A stretch of 64,000 bases of DNA from Gloeophyllum trabeum ATCC 11539. Its lineage: Eukaryota; Basidiomycota; Agaricomycetes; Gloeophyllales; Gloeophyllaceae. A model generated the notes under the pieces. That model ran no database searches. It saw nothing but the letters and a program-made list of their open reading frames with translations, and was not told where the DNA came from. The stretch's first letter is position 1; each line of letters begins with the position of its first letter. A program made the position numbers and the translations under genes. The stretch covers positions 1,062,950-1,126,949 of the forward strand of contig NW_006920415.1 in the NCBI RefSeq assembly GCF_000344685.1. The letters run 5' to 3'. Positions 1-13,100 of the stretch are shown here, one piece after another.

Positions 1-465
1 CAATCTTGTGCCGTAGGCAGCAGGGTACTTGCCATCGGCGCAATTCCACACACAGCCGGGGGATGCCTGACAGTGCCATTGGCCCGAGATCTTGAAAGGA
101 TCGTGCCGTGCAGAGGCCACACTACATATCTGGAATTAGTCCCTATTCACAAATGGTAATTATTGACATGAGAGGTAATAGCTCCTATTTGCTGATGGTG
201 GTAAGATTTGGTTCAGTGGACCTTCCATTTAAGGAGGGTGCTCACATTACAGTTAAGGTAATTTGGGCTATAAGGGGTATACCCCCTGTTCAACGCTGGC
301 AATTTTTGATCACCAGAGAGCCCTATACAACGACTGAACAGTAAACCGATTCTAGGGGAATCGGAAGAAGCCGCTGCATGGCAATTCTCACGAGCACAGC
401 CACCACAACCTGCTGTTCAGTGATCGTCCTTTCTCGCTTTGTTCTCTACGAATCCTTGCTATGTT

Positions 466-770
466 GTCCTAGGATTCGAGCTTTCTTCTCTATACTGATC
501 CTTGCGACTCTGTCCGAGGATTGGTCTGTTGCTATTGCATAGCTGCCTTTGCCTCGCCACACCAGCTTTGCTGCCACGACCAAGGATACGTGTTTTGCTA
601 GCAGTATCTGCAGCTGCCCTGATCCTTGCGACACCGTCCAAGGATTTCCCTGAACCTATTCTGTGCGGTGCTCTGTTCACCGTGCAATATCAACCACCTA
701 TTTCACTGCTGCATCCCAGTGCTCTCTCTTCAGTCAGACCCTCCAGTCAGACCTTTGTCCAAGGATACAT
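466..770. repeat. Diverged short interspersed repeat cluster
   Basis: The core GTCCNAGGATW recurs five times (AGGAT at about 471, 517, 583, 641 and 762), and GATCCTTGCGAC occurs twice (about 497 and 621). Spacing is irregular (46 to 121 bp), so this is a decayed repeat, not a clean satellite. No coding gene is supported between 1 and 1,199. Confidence 0.4.
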
Positions 771-880
771 GTCTGCGTAATCAGCTCAGTCAGTTCGTGG
801 TCAAGTCGTCCGAGTATGTGTCCACACTCAGATTGTCCAACTGGGAAGCTGGCAAGCGTCCAGATACACACAGAGATGCC

Positions 881-934
881 TGAGTCAAGCTGAGTCAAGC
901 TCTATTAATGCTAAGGAAGAGAGCTTGACTCAGG
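881..934. repeat. Direct and inverted repeat of TGAGTCAAGCT
   Basis: TGAGTCAAGC is present twice head to tail at 881-900. Its reverse complement, GAGCTTGACTCAGG, lies at 921-934, so the segment can form a stem of about 13 bp with a loop of 20-30 nt. It lies in the repeat-rich left flank and may be an end or remnant of a small element. TGAGTCA is also an AP-1/Gcn4 site, but no gene nearby gives that meaning. Confidence 0.55.
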
Positions 935-1061
935 AGCGCATTTTCGCTCTTCTGGAAGCGTGGGAACCAACTGTACAGTATGGGAAATGGAAGGGAAAAG
1001 CGCAGAGTTAAAGGGGCTAAGTCACCAGGGTAAAGGAAGCCAAAAGCGAAGTGGTTTCCAC

Positions 1062-1124
1062 CACTAGCAGGGATGCATGCCTGGAGGTTTTGGTTCAATC
1101 CCCAGTCAGCGCACTTTTTACCTC
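1062..1124 (+). other. Pol III-like internal promoter remnant (SINE-like?)
   Basis: GGTTCAATCCC at about 1092 fits the tRNA B-box. A weaker A-box-like TAGCAGGGATG lies about 30 bp upstream and a T5 run lies about 20 bp downstream. The flanks do not fold into an acceptor stem, so this is not a functional tRNA gene. A decayed tRNA-derived SINE is possible, and chance similarity cannot be excluded. Confidence 0.22.
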
Positions 1125-1295
1125 CAATACAGATTATGCTGATCATGTGGTTATGTGTCGTACAGACCTCATTCCAAATGCACATATGTTATAATAGACA
1201 TGCAAACCTGTGTATTTAGCTCACCCAACCGTCAAACTCTCCCCAACAATATAAGTATCTATGTTTATGAAAAGGAGCCTCGAGACACCCGGGAA

Positions 1296-4126
1296 ATGGC
1301 TTGGGCTGAAGACTCAACTCCGTGGCAAGCTTGGGTTGTGCAAACCCCTTTCATCAAGTGGGATGGGCCATTCGAACGCCTGGACGTAACCAAGGCCTCT
1401 GTACCGCTTGTCAAAGGTCCGGGAGGGTGGCATCTACAGGAAGGCCTACTGAAAAGATGGACAGAACTCGAGGAGAGGCTTGTTGAGCTGGCTCGGCTGT
1501 TTGCCACTCGATTATCCCTCCACTCCCTCTCCCTCAAACCTTTCTGGCTCCCCACTGAATTTGGTCTACGAGAGCCATTTCAAGGGAAAAAGTGTGGATG
1601 GCGCGTTATCCGTTGCCACGATGCTTTTGTCCCACTCGCAGCCTATGTTAGTTACATGGCAGCTATACTTGAATATAAGTGGGATACCGTGCAATACCAA
1701 CCAGGATATATACCATCCAAGGCCTATGAGATTGCAGCAACTGTCTTGCCACCTGATTGGGTAGATACTCTATTTGCATCTGCGCTCATGTCTGCCCCAG
1801 GCCCTTCCCGTGCAGGGCTGGTTATCATACAAAAGCATCAGTGGTGGGATGACTTCCCAGTGATGGCATATGCGGATGTACCACTTTTCTTCTACTGGTG
1901 TTCTTACGCGAATTTTGCTTGGACCCAGTGGAATACGACCACTGCCCCCGAGTTGTGGCCCTATTGTCCAACTGTCGAAATGGTGGAAAGGATGTGCAGG
2001 GCTACACCAGGTGTCCCTGGAGACTCCACACTTTCACCTCCGCCACTCAGGAGTCTTTTGTCCAGTGGTGATGCCCCACATGCAGGCACCACATCTTCAT
2101 CTGCCAGACATCTGGTCAGGCAGAAGATACCAGGAAGTAGTGGCCAGTACGAGGGAGAAAAAGTTTGGGAATTCATGGCAAGGTGGGACAAGGAGCGAAT
2201 GAGGCGCTTCACCTCTGCTAGCAGTAGGCAGTTGCAGCAATGGAGGTTGAGGGAAGCTAACAGCAAGACCTTTCCATTCCCTGCAAAGGCCAAGGTTTAC
2301 AAATGGGTCAACATTGATGAAGTAAAGCCTGTACACCTTCGCCATGTGGTAATGCATAGTGACGTTACAGAGGAGTACTGGGAGTCCTTGGATAGGTCCA
2401 GATTGGTGTTCAATCCCATCAACAATGAATGGGATGTCGACGATGCAATTGATCCGAAGCCGGTGACTGCGAGGGGGTATGAGTTGTTGGATGAATCGGA
2501 TGAAGAGTTTTTTGGCGATGAATGGGGTGGGGATAAGGTTGTGGTCGCTCGGAAAACAGGTCCATCAACTGCTGGTGCCCCTGACCTGCCTGCTCCCCTC
2601 CCCCCACTGCATCTCGTGGACACCTTCCTTCAGCTGGTTCTCTTGACTCATCCTCAGCAGGATGGCTCCTTCCCCGACCCCCAACTGCACCTCGTGGACT
2701 CCCTCCTTCAGTTGGTTCACTCAAGTCATCCCCGGCAGGGCAGCACACTCCCCAAGCCGCCGCTGCATCTCGCGGACACACTCCCTTGGCTGGTTCTCTC
2801 AAATTGTCCTCGGCAGGCCCATCTCAGAATCGAGGAGCATCCACCCATCCTAACCCCGTCATGCAGACTTCAACGGTTTCTCCCGGTCCACCCCCAACAG
2901 CCGCATCTCAGGCTCGAGGGACCCAGGGATCCAGCAGACATGAGGTATATGATACTCTCACTGTGTATGATCAGCCAACTTCTAGCTATCGCCATCATAG
3001 GCTGGGCCACATTACCAAGTATCGCCATCTTCCTGCCAACATTGGTGCCATTCTCACGCTCCGGTATGGACTTCTTGCGAGTCCGGAAGGCCTTCGGCTT
3101 GATATAGTCTGGGTATCCTCACATCCGGAATTTAGCAAGAAGCTGTCATCCTTCATGGTTGAGAAGGCTTCCGGCGCATATTCTCAGGAGTTTATGGACA
3201 AGGTGATAACTTTCATGAAGAATCTATGTACAGGTGGGGGGCAAGGTACACTCTCCCACTGCGATCTCACCCAGGGGCCACTCCAAACACCATTGAATGT
3301 GCGCCGTCTGCCTGCCGATGAAACTATATATTATGCTATGACCCCTCCTGATGGACCAGGTGTCTGGGTGACTACAGCAGTGGAGGTTTGCCATATCATA
3401 CGACTCTACAGACACATGTCATCCTGCAGAGTTGTGCAGCCTGACCTAAGGCTGCGCTTGCTGGATCTAGGCATTCCTTCCCTTTGTCCCTGTGTTTTGC
3501 CACATCCGCAGAAGACTGTCGAACTGGGGTCTCTTGTACAACAACTGGTGCTATGTATCCCAGAGAGACAGCTTTATCGTCAGTCACCCTCACAGCCGGG
3601 CTGCGCTACTCCTCAGCGGCATGATGTGGTGCCTTGCACTGGATGCACTCCATGGCACGGCAGAAGATGTCGTGTGTGCTGGACCAAGTGAAGCAGCCAT
3701 CGAGAATGGATTTGGCCGTCTGGTCACCCATGTGGACGGTACCTCAGGATGGTATGAAGAGCACATTGATCCTTTGGAGGAGGCTTGCATCATTGGCACT
3801 TATTCCGTCGAAACTAGTGAGTGCTCAAGACATCTTGATATTTAAATGTCCTGACCATGTTTCTTACAGGTCCTGGACAGTGGGCTGAAATTTCTTGGTG
3901 GCCGAAGTCAACAATGTGGAAATGCTGCGGCTATGGCTCTCCCGGCTATTGGACCAACGGGGCAGAAGAGTGGTACCAAAATCGGCTTAGGGAAATCATG
4001 AAGGGGACTGCTCAACCCATGTCACAGATGCAGTGGCGCTCCTTTTTGTGCAATAATGCTTCTGCTGTGAGGAAGTTCAGTGGTCAGTATGAGTTGCACT
4101 GCAAACTCTCCGTGGATGCCCATTGA
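1296..4126 (+). pseudogene. Broken member of an expanded Agaricomycete family of unknown function
   Basis: The reading frame starts at ATG 1296 (an in-frame ATG also lies at 1200). It runs to about 2,600, moves to another frame within the C6 run at about 2600, and moves again near 3,473. A plausible intron at about 3816-3869 leads to a final stretch with the motif SWWPK, ending at 4126. The aromatic-rich N-terminal half, acidic middle (DESDEEFFGDEW), low-complexity Pro/Ser linker, HPHSRAALL block and SWWPK tail resemble, from memory, a large uncharacterised family common in repeat-rich parts of mushroom genomes. Two frame moves without good splice sites favour a decayed copy; sequencing error at homopolymers is the alternative. 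No function is known. Confidence 0.55.
2604..2822 (+). repeat. 78-bp tandem repeat, 2.8 copies
   Basis: Copies start at about 2607, 2685 and 2763 with the landmark CTGCAYCTCGYGGAC, giving a 78-bp (26-codon) period. The repeat keeps frame and encodes a Ser/Pro/Gly-rich segment in one frame and a Leu/His-rich one in another. It sits exactly where the frame of the surrounding pseudogene changes. Confidence 0.75.
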
Positions 4127-4244
4127 GTGCCCATTCCCTCATCATCTGTATGTGTCTGGCTTGCGGTGGCATAGCACCTTTGTATTTAGTCATAGCTCAT
4201 GTTCGCCCCCAGGTCAGCCGCCGTCAATATCTGTAAGTGGCATT

Positions 4245-4507
4245 ATAACGCATCTGACACAGTGCCCAAGCCATATGCCACCCTCCCGCAGCCATCCCCC
4301 AGGCAAACAATCACCAAATATAGGTGACCTCGGTGGCTATGGTGCCACTCAGAGCATTTTCGGTCGGTTTTCGGACAATTTGGACAGTCAGTCAAGTAGT
4401 GTCCAGTGCTGTGCTTGCCCTGGTAATGGTGCAATGGGTCACTGCTTGCCCGGGGGATGGCTGTGGGAGGGTGGCATATGGCTTGGGCACTGTGTCAGAT
4501 GCGTTAT
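4245..4507. mobile_element. Foldback/MITE-like element with 69-bp inverted arms
   Basis: The left arm 4245-4313 begins ATAACGCATCTGACACAG. The right arm 4439-4507 is its reverse complement, with about 64 of 69 bases identical. The arms flank a unique 125-bp centre with no coding potential. No convincing target-site duplication was found directly outside the arms, so the true ends may lie further out. The structure is that of a non-autonomous foldback or MITE-type element, and the DNA would form a long hairpin when single-stranded. Confidence 0.75.
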
Positions 4508-7143
4508 CCAGTGTTTCCGAGCCTGCAGGTATCCCGGGTACTGCAGGGTGGAGTGAATGAGATGTTTTGGGGATGACTGGTGCTACACCAGCAGGGGGTG
4601 GTTGCATTGGGCTGTAAATTGATACACATAATTAGACATGCTACTACACTTTAGGGAGAGTGTGCTCTGAGCCCTAACCCCAAAAACGATAGTCACTGGG
4701 GGTCTGCATGAGGAGTACTACCCAAAAGTAGCATTTAGCCACCGGTTGCTCAAAACCTTCTGGTGCCTTATGTAAACATGGAGCCTACTGGTAGATGACC
4801 TTGTTTCCAGAAGGGCACATTGTGGAGCATAGTATCAGTGTAGGAAAATGCGAAAAACATGTCCAGAGCCGGTGGTGAAAAATAAATTTTTTGAGGCAAT
4901 GGACAGCCAGTACAATATACCTACTACATGTACAATCCCCATCTGTCACCCATCAGGACCACATGCTTCAACAGTCACAAGACCAGCAGAAATAGACCCC
5001 AGAATCATAATGAGAGCAAAATTTGAATTCTGAAGGTGTACCACATGCCCTATTACCATATTTGGTAACCTATTACATGATGTAGTGATGCCATAGTGAG
5101 CCTGTGGTGCTCCCGGGATCACCTGATTTTTCCTTGATTTTTCCGCATTTCTTCCCATTTCATATGAGCTGCAAATTGCTGCCCTGGGGTTACCTGCAGA
5201 TGCTCCCATGCTATTTATAGCTCTAATAATGTGGAACCTAGGCTCAGCAACATATTCCGATTTTTCCGCTATGTTTCGGATTTTTCCGGGCCCTGCAGCT
5301 GCAGAATTAGAGGATCTGCTATTAATAGCCCCCTGGACCGTTCCCCGGGGATACAGATCCATCCCGATCCCAGTCATCAAGCCGGGATGCCGGGGCAGCC
5401 AGGTTCAAACCCAGCTGGCACCTCTCGGGCCTGCATTAGCATAATGCATCACACCCTCATCACAATGCCTGGGTAATGTAATACATTTTGTCATTGCAAT
5501 GCATCTATAATGCATTATTATTACAGCAGCGGCTGCGTCGCCCTTGTGCCCAACCTCCAGCACTCACTCCCCCTCATTTCCATCAAAATACCAAAGGTGC
5601 GGACATATACGAGTCACCATGAGGCCAGCATCAGTCAGCGAGCGGCCGGAGGTAATTAGCACATGACCAGCATGTGGCGCAGAGTGACGGGACTGCTTGG
5701 GTCAGGTGGCGGAGTGTCGAGGCGACCTATAGGGGCTGGAACGAGCAAGTGGGAGCGCAAGGGAGTCGTATGGTGTATGGTATAACAGAGGCAAGTGCTG
5801 AGCAATCCTGTGGGTAGCGGTGTTTATTTGTTATTTATCTCCAGACAGTCGCAAAGCCATTCCTGTAGTATAAATTGCACAAAGTAGCATACAGAAAAAC
5901 AAGTTTTGCACTTCACCATCTCAGAGAATTAGCGTTACGATCTCAGCTACCTTCGAAGTTCGAAAGCGTCGAACTTAGCGAATTATAACTGATCCTAGCT
6001 TTGCCAATAGGCCTGACTCGTCGAGTGATTTACCTCCACTGTCGATTTAATTACCTCCGGTGAGTCCTACATAGCGAAATAAAGTTAACCAAGTCTCTCT
6101 AGCAATTTCTACCCCCACGAGCATGATCCTATGACAGGTGTCGTTGCTTGCAACTTTGATTGCGACTTTCCGGAGATAAATCCTCCAGAGCGTCAACTAG
6201 TGTTTGTTTCAGGTGTCAAAGCGTTTGTTTTATTTTTCTAGGTCTTCCTATGGACTACCCTATGTTGTCTTACTCCTCCTTCCCCCTCGAACTATTAAAA
6301 TACCCCTCAGTTGTCTCAGACCACCTCCACCCATACCACTGGTGTTAGGTTTATTTTCTTTTGGTCCTTGGTGATTGTTGTGTGTCTGTGCATATCAGCG
6401 CAAAACCGGTCCAAGTTAAATTCTGAATTCCGACTGGTCACAGGGTATGATTCTGGCTCTGAAATTTTGATTTGGGCCCAGGGCCGCATAGAATCTGGGA
6501 TTTACAAATGAATTCCAGGCTCACTTAAAGACCATTTGGTATATAATTTATGTTATCTAGTTCAGTGATGTATCTGTGTAATAAATCCTGTATAACATAT
6601 TCGACTGAGCCTGAACTTTATATGGTGGTTAAGCATTCATTTCGATATTCTGGCCCGCCCTAAAGTTTTGGAAGGCTCTTGTGTGAGCATGAAGTTGACG
6701 CGTCACGCGAGGCGTGGGAACACCCGGGAACCTCTGACCATATCTGCCCTAATAAGGAAGGAAAAGCGTAAAGCCAGCGGAATAAGTACTGACCACATAC
6801 AGTGTATTGCAGTAGCTCCTGTAGTTCATTGACTGTGATTAGTACACAGTAATCTACCAGCCTATCTTAGGTTACTGCTGTATTACAATAGTAGGAACTA
6901 CTTGTGCAGGCTGAGAACCAGTCTAGCAATAGTTTGGGACTGGTCCTAGCTGACCCACCATCCAGTCCTTGTCCTTACATTTGGAAAGCAGTCCAGTCCT
7001 AGTCCTACTCCTGGTCCTGCCAAATGCAACACTATCTGTTATTGACCTTGGTGCAGTTGAAAGCTTGTCTGTTACTGCACTGTCTGCAATGAGTTATACT
7101 TGACAATATATTGTGATAGCTAGATTGTCAAATCAAGTCTGAC
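4508..7143. other. Gene-poor flank, no supported gene
   Basis: Only short frames without recognisable protein are present. Notable sequence includes TTTTTCC-rich repeats at about 5125-5290 (GATTTTTCCGC and similar), a GC-rich palindromic patch around 5335-5400, and an AGTCCTAGTCCTACTCC micro-repeat near 6990. The composition suggests old transposon debris. Confidence 0.5.
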
Positions 7144-10100
7144 CTATGATCCAAAGGCCCTGAGAGATATCTGTGGCCTCTGTGATGCAGAGTCAACACC
7201 AGATGCCCTAGGTGCTAATGACTGTCTCAGAGATTCCTCCAATGCTTCCCTTTTGTGTACATCAAGTTTTGCTGTAGTGGCCTTGAAGGCTGCAGGATAT
7301 GAGGAAGCATATGACAGCAGTTGGGAAATGCATAGTGAGTGCAATGGAGGGGGTGAACTAGTAGAATCCAGCAGCAAAGCAAGTGTTGGCAAGAGAATTC
7401 CCAATACACAATGCCCTGAAACACTATTAGAAAGAGCAACTCTCAAGACATTGTTCCACATACGAAGATCTTCAGGGACAAGGTCCATGTAGGAAGAAAA
7501 GGCTTTCAAGGTCTCTGCTGCACCTTTGACATGCACATCTTGTACAGAGCTTTGCTTCAAATTGGCAAGGCCCAGCAGATAGCCAAGGAGACTTGGGATC
7601 ATTAATCTTGAGCAGTACCGAAGCACTGGAGCACCTGAAGCAGAGGCCACAACAAGAGTCTTTGCACATTGTACAGCTGTAAATGACACCTGAAAGCATA
7701 GTTAGTTTTTACCAAAGCAATGGAAGATGGAGATAAACCTCATCATCACCCATCAGGTGCTCAGATAAAAGAAAGCAGCATCGGTCCACAACTGGCTTCC
7801 CTAATTTGAGTGTTGGCAGGATAGAGGTAAGAATGAGCACCATGGCAAGAAAATTGTTTCGGATAACTTTGGAGGCAATGGATCCCTGTCGCCCTCTAGT
7901 AACCATTGTCAGTATATGAGTCCGGAAAAGCCAACGCCACATACCTCATGCTCTCTATATTGATGAGACATGCTGAGAGTATGCCCTGTACTGATTGATG
8001 ATATCTCTCTTGCTGGGATTGTACACCTGGGGGAACATCGAGGAATGACTTCAAGCAGAGCAGGGTTGGGCTGACAAGATCAGTATCTGATGATTCATCC
8101 TTGAGAAGTTCTATGATGTTCTTGAGCGGGTGGTCAATATCATTACGTTAACGCAGACTCACCAGCATAGAGACATATGCCAGCTGCGCGCGCGTCTTCG
8201 TGCACATCGGCTCCCAGTGCTTGCCCGATATTAGTAAATGCTGTAAATGCGGCACGAAGCAGACTAATCCGGTCACTCAGAGCCGTGGAAGCACCATCTT
8301 TCAACAATGCCGTGAGCGAGCATATGGACAGAAATAGTATAGATACATACATGGGACGGCATCACGTATTCCGGGCAGAGCACGTCGGAGAATATGAGCG
8401 CAAATTTGCAGACAACGAGCGCGAGGCATATCCCATGATAGCAGCCTGTGACCATCCGTCAATCATAGGCCCCCTTTCGCAGTAGAACTCTTACCCCGCA
8501 GTGTTATTATGTGACGTAACCAGGCTCGTTAAAGCCGCAAGAAGGTGTATCTGAGCCTGAGGTGTCTCGGTTAGGGATAGTCGGTAACAGAGACCTACGA
8601 ATTCTTCGAAGATATTCGATTGGAGTAAAGCTTCTCCGCTATATTCAGGTTTCACCAAACTTTTCAGCGCTGACAGTGCGATTTCCGAAGTGCGCCGGGT
8701 GGCCGGAGCGGACGCAGCATCGACGGATGAGGACGATAAAGCATCATAAATGAGGCCAAACAGAACGAAAAACATGTACGTGGGTTCCTTCCGACGCGCT
8801 TCAGTTTCGGTGGAAGCAGGGCTGTTCTCTCGGCCATCCATGGATGCAATGATACCAGGGTCTCCCTTGTCCAAGGCGGAAGAGACAGCATGCAAGATTA
8901 CCGTCCAGGAGTCGGCATAATACTAATAATATAAGTCAGGGCATCGGAATCATCTTGGATGATAGGAGAAGACTGACCGGTAGAAGGACTTCGCGTCCAA
9001 GACTTGAGTATGAAGAGTCCAACGTTAATGAAGACGCCTCTTGAGCAACTTCCGACTCGCCACGGATGCTAGCGTAATCACGCAGGGAACCCAACCATAG
9101 CGACGCAAGGGTTGGTCGGTAGGGCTGCAGTATCTCGCGAAGATAAGGTTGATGAGCACTCGCCACCTCAAGCTCGGCCCAAGCAGATGCGGTGGCTACT
9201 CGAAGCATGGCAGACGCGTTGGGACTCAAGGGTCCAGCATCGCCCAATGACAACGTTCCGGTCTCTGCATAGGCAAGTCAGGGAACTCGGGAAAGCCGGA
9301 ACTACATACAGAGACAAACCTGTTGTTTGGTCAAGTGCTGAGGTCAGTAATTTTAATATCCGGCCCATTCTTCCCGCATCTTTAATCACCCCGCAGCCTA
9401 CAAAGATTGCACACGTCCCAATAGCCGATGCAAGGATATCAGGAGTAGACTCTGACGAAAACGCCGGGGTGAGCGCTGCAGTTATTGGCGCCTGATACTG
9501 CTCCAGCAGAAGGCAATCCTCATAGTCCGGATCTGGTGAAGTAGCAAAGACCTGCAAATTTTCAAATCATCGATATCAGACTCTGTTGCTAACATTCGGA
9601 AAGGAGTAGCGACCTTAATGACGTCGCGGAGGACAACGAGGCCTTCCAATCTGATTTCTGTGACGTACGCTGCGGAAGCCGTGAATGCCATTCGTATGAG
9701 ATCTGCTACTCTCGACACCAACAGTGTCCTGACTTGAATGCCACGGGCCCGAGCGAAGGGTATATCGATTTGTTCTCTGCGCCCACTTTGAGAAACAAGA
9801 TTGCAAATATCGTGCAGACACTGGAGTGCAAACAGCTGCGTTCTCCATCTGCAGGTCGAAGGTGTGTGCCGCTCGTCTGCGTTCGCAACGTTACCGCCGA
9901 CATTTAAGGACTCACCCTCGTCGTCGCGAAGATTGCCTTTGGATGCAGCATCGGCAGCCTGCTGCGATGCAGTCGTCCGGGACATGATTCGTTGGCACAA
10001 GTCGATCCAGGCAGACGGATTATGGACTGCAGTCTGCATTAGCCAGCTAGCGATGACATTTCGCACGCCGTCGATGGAAGGATCATCGTCGAGCATGGCA

Positions 10101-13100
10101 AAGAGTTCTTCGACAAGTCGATCGCCGCCGACCCTCGACATGGCAAATGCATCTCTCTGGACCAACTGATACAGGGCATTTATAGCAGCAATTTTGAGAG
10201 GCCTACGGGAAGAAGATAGGTGCCGGCTGAGTTGCTCCACGAGTTGAGTTAATGGCGTATAGTCCGGAGCAAACATCAGGGAGTGTTGTATGCACTTGAT
10301 AGCTTCTACCCGAACGCCGTCGTCATCCTCGAGGGAGAATGCCTGGACAAGATCGAGGATCAAATTGCGAGTCCGGTTGGACTCCTGCATGTCTGGACCT
10401 AGAACAGTGATGCTGGCGTCGATTACATGACAAACGGCCTGGTATGCTGGCAGATCACCCTTCATGTTGGCCATGGTCAGGGCTCCGGCTTCCGACTCGT
10501 GAGATTCCAGCAAGTAGAGCTTGAACAACATGGCGATTGTACTAGACACGAAGGGAGCGTAAGCCAAACTTGCGGCAGCAATCACACTTCCCAGTGCGTC
10601 AAGGGCATGAAAGTGAACAATAGGATGAGGATCGTTGCTTAGGGACATAAGGATATTGACGGAGGTCTTAAGCAAAGGTCCCGCTGCCAGGCCACCCACG
10701 TAGCTGTGTATGGCTCCGAAAGCCATCGCGCATCCGGCTCGTCCATATGGATCTCGATTACCCACAACCTGATCAACGAGTTGTTTGATCTGCTGAGCCA
10801 AGAAGGCAGTACCAGCGAGACTGGCGAGGCGGCCGATTGCTTCACTGCTGGCTTCCCTTAGGACTGGATCACCTTCAATAAGCGCATCCTGCGACGCAAT
10901 TAAGTAAAATGACAAGAAATGAGATGAGAACGGGAAGCTCGAACCTTCAGGAAGGGCGACAATACCGAAGTAACTTGGGCACTCGCGAAAGTGTCTCGTG
11001 CCTGGCGATCCACAGTCAGAGTTCGGCGCAGGGTGAGCGTTACGGCGACTACAGCGTTGATGAAGACAGCAGCCTTGCGGCCTACGTTCCTTTCCAGCTT
11101 ATTGGAGCGCACCGACTCGACAAGCTGACTTAACGCTTTTACAGAGGAACTGAGATCCTGAAAGGGGAGCAGGAGAGAAAAAAGCTCCACCGCGGAGTCG
11201 ACAACAGCCGTGACGGCTGGAAACGAGTCTATGCTGTCATTTCGGGATTGACAAAGCACGAGCGGGTCATACTCGCATGAGCCGATAAATGGTTTCCGGT
11301 ACTATAGATGGTTATTCATACCGCTCATACAGCTATAACGAAGTCTTACCAGATCGTCGATGGAGACCTCGATGCTATCGCGATTCAAGCGGTCTTGGCG
11401 ACTGGTGGCAGATATCGCGTCCTCATCGCGGCCGATCTCAATCCCGGTCACGCCATACGCATAACCATCGGAGCTCTGCCATACAGATGTGAAAGATCCT
11501 GCTGAAGCAGCTATCGCAGCTTGAACACCGGATCCGCTGTATGCGTCGGGGCCAGCGAAGATGTTTACAGCAGACTGGAGAAGTGCCCCTTGGGTGGACT
11601 CGCTGATAGTAGAGAGACCAAGAGCACTGAAGCATTGAAAGACACGACGACGCAACAAGGCCTCTCTTGAATGAAGACTCAAGCCCTTGCTGAATAGCTG
11701 GCGGTATTGCTCGTCCAGCTCGTTCACGTTCTGTGAGGAGAAGGCGTTGGCGAAAAGGAGGGCGTTGGTCAGGAGAGATGATATGCGCCTCGTCACGTCT
11801 AGCGTGACAAGGGAAGGGATGTTGTTCTGCAAGAAACAATATATAGCACCCAACGCGCTCTCTCTCACATGGATCAAGAAATTCCATTCCGAAGCGCTCC
11901 GGCCTGTAGCGGTAGCCGTGTCCTTGCTCGTCGGCTTCGGTAAGGCATTGCGCCACAGAACAAGCAGCTGCGGCAAGTGCGGACGGACAAAGTTGGGACC
12001 GAGCGTCGTCAGAGATGCAATGCAAGTCCATGCTATCTCTACTTCCACAACGGCAATATCAACGTCATGGTCTCCGGCGCGTTTGAGGAGCTGTATCGCA
12101 GTGTCAAGTACCTTGGCACTGATTTCATACGAGACATAGAGCGGGCGCTGTGGTATGAGCGCCACCAGACCAGCGAGGCCGTATGCATGTCCCAGAGCAC
12201 GAGCGTTACGATCGGTAGCGCCTGTGGGGACAGTCAACGAATTGATATCCCGCTGCAGCAAATCGATCACATTGAGTAGAACCTTGGCCAGCTGTGTAGG
12301 AGTCGATTCGCAGAAACATCGCAGAGCCCATGCTGCATTGATACGAGTTGCATGCTCGGGGTGCGCCAGTAGAGTAACCAGAGGGTCAGTTAGAGCATCC
12401 TAGCAGAGGAGCGCGCTTAGTCAGTATGCTCGTGATGCCGAGATGGTGATTACCTGCACAGGAGTGGGAGCGTTGCCAAGTTGTTGAACGAGTCCAGCAA
12501 CCTCCTTCAATATAATAACGAGAACCGACGGATTTGGCTCTACCTGCCCGGGCATCATAGCCGGCCACCTCTTCAGGTACGCACTGGATAACTCCTGGAT
12601 AGCGCTGATTTGAGCCTGCTCATTCAACATCCGAACACCGACTAGGTCTCGCAGCACAATGCCGACTAGTTTCCTGCATAGCAAGTCGTCGTGCTTGGTA
12701 GACGAAGCCCGAGGATGTGATATGATGTCCATCATGAAATGGTGCACGATCGTCGAGTAGTTGTGTTCTACGAAGGTAACACCAAGCGCTGAAATCAGGG
12801 CGCAGTAGAAGTCGAAAATTCCGATCCGGACTTTGCGAGACGCATTGGGCTTATTGAACTGAGCCGAGAGGACCTGCAACATTTCCTTGGGAGACAGGAT
12901 TGTCTTCAGGGTCTCTGATCCAACGTGAGCAGCTGGAGTCCCGACTTCGCCATCATCTTCGCCTTCCTTCTTCTTCGGGTCGTGAGCTTGTGGCACCTCA
13001 ACTTTAGTTGACGTCAAGACCTGGCCAACGAGTCCCGCGAGCGAATGCCGAGTAATCTGATCAGCAGACTCCAGGCTCTTGGTACACAGAAGAACGATGG

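Noticed and set aside
1060..1125. tRNA gene
   Set aside because: Only a B-box-like sequence is present; there is no acceptor or anticodon stem pairing.
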